Positions 52,631-53,257 of a stretch of 53,257 nucleotides of DNA are shown here, piece by piece. Both the position numbers and the translations under genes were made by a program. This DNA comes from Achromobacter marplatensis (GTDB lineage: Bacteria > Pseudomonadota > Gammaproteobacteria > Burkholderiales > Burkholderiaceae_B). Numbering within the stretch: the first letter of the stretch is position 1; each line of letters begins with the position of its first letter. Location of the stretch: the NCBI RefSeq assembly GCF_002209535.1, contig NZ_NJIG01000026.1:1-53257 (forward strand). Direction: 5' to 3'. Below the pieces are notes generated by a model. The model did no database searches and was not told the origin of the DNA. It saw only the letters and a program-made list of their open reading frames with translations.

Positions 52631-52795
52631 GCCCGGGGCGACGATGGCCTGCGGGGCGCGGGTCAACGATTGCGGTCCGGAGCCTTCGCTCCGGACTGCC
52701 CCGTTGTCATCTTCGTTGTTGCCTGCGGCAACTGCCTTCAGATTCCCTCGGGCTTATCGACGCCCCGCGCCCCGCAGGCCACCGTCGCCCCGGGC
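52631..52795. repeat. long inverted repeat with 32-base arms
   Basis: Left arm 52631-52662 and right arm 52764-52795 pair at 31 of 32 positions (GCCCGGGGCGACGATGGCCT... and complement). The 101-base interior holds the dispersed 48-bp repeat (minus strand) and a hairpin GTTGCC-TGC-GGCAAC. It could be a transcription terminator region after the sia-linked gene or a small mobile or recombination-prone element. Confidence 0.75.
52664..52711 (-). repeat. dispersed 48-bp intergenic repeat, copy B
   Basis: Matches 35-82 in 44 of 48 positions on the opposite strand, including the hairpin TCCGGAGC-GAAG-GCTCCGGA. This copy is embedded between the arms of the long inverted repeat; copy A is not flanked by visible arms. 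Confidence 0.7.
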
Positions 52796-52998
52796 TCTGT
52801 CAGTTGAAATTTCGCGTCAGCTGGGGAGGGTGGTTTGCTTAGGGTTCTCTCCACCGGTGTTTGGATGGTGGAGGACCTTGCGGGGCCCGCTCCCGGCCGG
52901 CCGCGCGGGCGGCCTCGGGGAGCTTACGCGTCGTCTTGCGTCGTGAGGATGCGGTTTGGGTTTTGAGGTGCTTGGCCCGTACGTGTCTGTCCGTGCTC
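52796..52998. other. gene-free stretch, nothing identified
   Basis: No open frame with protein-like content, no tRNA-like fold seen. Only a GC-rich palindrome-prone patch (GGCCGGCCGCGCGGGCGGCC region near 52898-52918). Confidence 0.5.
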
Positions 52999-53147
52999 CG
53001 TAGGATGGGTGGAGTGCGTACCGGTCGGCATAGGCACGCGAATGTATGCCGCACGTAACCCATCATCCATGCATGCCACCAGATGGGTTACGCGCGACAG
53101 GCGTCATCATCCTAATGGTGGATCTGCCGCGCTCCACCCATCCTACG
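52999..53147. repeat. REP-doublet (REPIN-like) element, copy 2
   Basis: Outer ends CGTAGGATGGGTGGAG (from 52999) and its complement (ending at 53147) pair over at least 17 of 18 positions. An inner pair CGTAACCCAT (53054-53063) and ATGGGTTACG (53083-53092) is perfect. It matches the terminal and hairpin plan of 9309-9489 but the middle differs. GTAG heads face outward at both ends. Confidence 0.72.
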
Positions 53148-53216
53148 AATGACGAACCCTTCGCCCCTCCCACCCGCGCGCAAGCGACCACCCCCCCAAC
53201 GACACCAGACGCGTAT

Positions 53217-53250
53217 GCCGATTGGCGCCGCCCGGGCGGCGCCAATCGGC
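53217..53250. terminator. 34-bp perfect palindrome at the window edge
   Basis: GCCGATTGGCGCCGCCC and its exact complement with no spacer (two 17-base arms around CCCGGG). Folded in RNA, it is a very strong hairpin. It may terminate a gene beyond the right edge; no T-tract is visible before the window ends. The 53148-53216 stretch shows nothing else. Confidence 0.5.
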
Positions 53251-53257
53251 GGGCCCC

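Overview
The window is about 53 kb of GC-rich, densely coding chromosome from a betaproteobacterium of the family Alcaligenaceae. The gene neighbourhoods (DUF3460-scpA-panC, pilD-coaE-zapD, argJ-ATPase-Nudix/ThiE) and the number of Bug-type and Liv-type solute receptors point to Achromobacter or a close Bordetella relative. This assignment is inference from gene content; no rRNA or tRNA gene was seen.

Layout. 1-248: gene-free, with a dispersed 48-bp repeat and a 25-bp tandem repeat. 249-3216 (minus): MFS drug-type exporter and glycerol kinase. 3315-5801 (plus): DUF3460, ScpA, PanC and a small LuxR-type DNA-binding protein. 6019-6783 (minus): NlpE-like lipoprotein. 6977-9295 (plus): prepilin peptidase, CoaE, ZapD. 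9309-9489: REP-doublet element. 9614-18569 (plus): MdtABC/MuxABC-like RND pump with two RND subunits and its outer-membrane lipoprotein. 18599-28656: a D-amino-acid module with a Bug receptor on the plus strand, converging on a minus-strand operon (CUT1-type ABC importer, unknown protein, TetR regulator, N-acyl-D-amino-acid deacylase, D-amino-acid dehydrogenase). 28778-35979: Liv-type importer, amidase and divergent LysR regulator around a near-perfect operator palindrome. 36037-40242 (minus): Nudix/thiamine-phosphate-synthase-like fusion, DUF815 ATPase, ArgJ and a membrane protein of unknown function. 40297-45983: MarR regulator diverging from a second complete Liv importer. 46214-52592 (plus): a SiaABCD signalling operon followed by a PAS-GAF-GGDEF-EAL protein. 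52593-53257: gene-free, rich in inverted repeats.

How the genes fit together. Most of the window is nutrient uptake with dedicated regulators. The most interesting module is 18.6-28.7 kb. Two copies of an identical 16-bp palindrome, GTGACCATGTGGTCAC, lie 70 and 66 bases upstream of the two converging transcription units, and a TetR gene lies inside one of them. This suggests one repressor controlling a system that imports and hydrolyses N-acyl-D-amino acids and then oxidatively deaminates the D-amino acid. The second is the Sia operon: phosphatase SiaA, kinase SiaB, switch protein SiaC with Thr68, and diguanylate cyclase SiaD, with an apparently intact c-di-GMP phosphodiesterase in line behind them.

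The two ends of the window share a dispersed repeat in opposite orientation, and a GTAG-headed REP-doublet family occurs twice. All functional calls are from reading sequence motifs; no database search was run.
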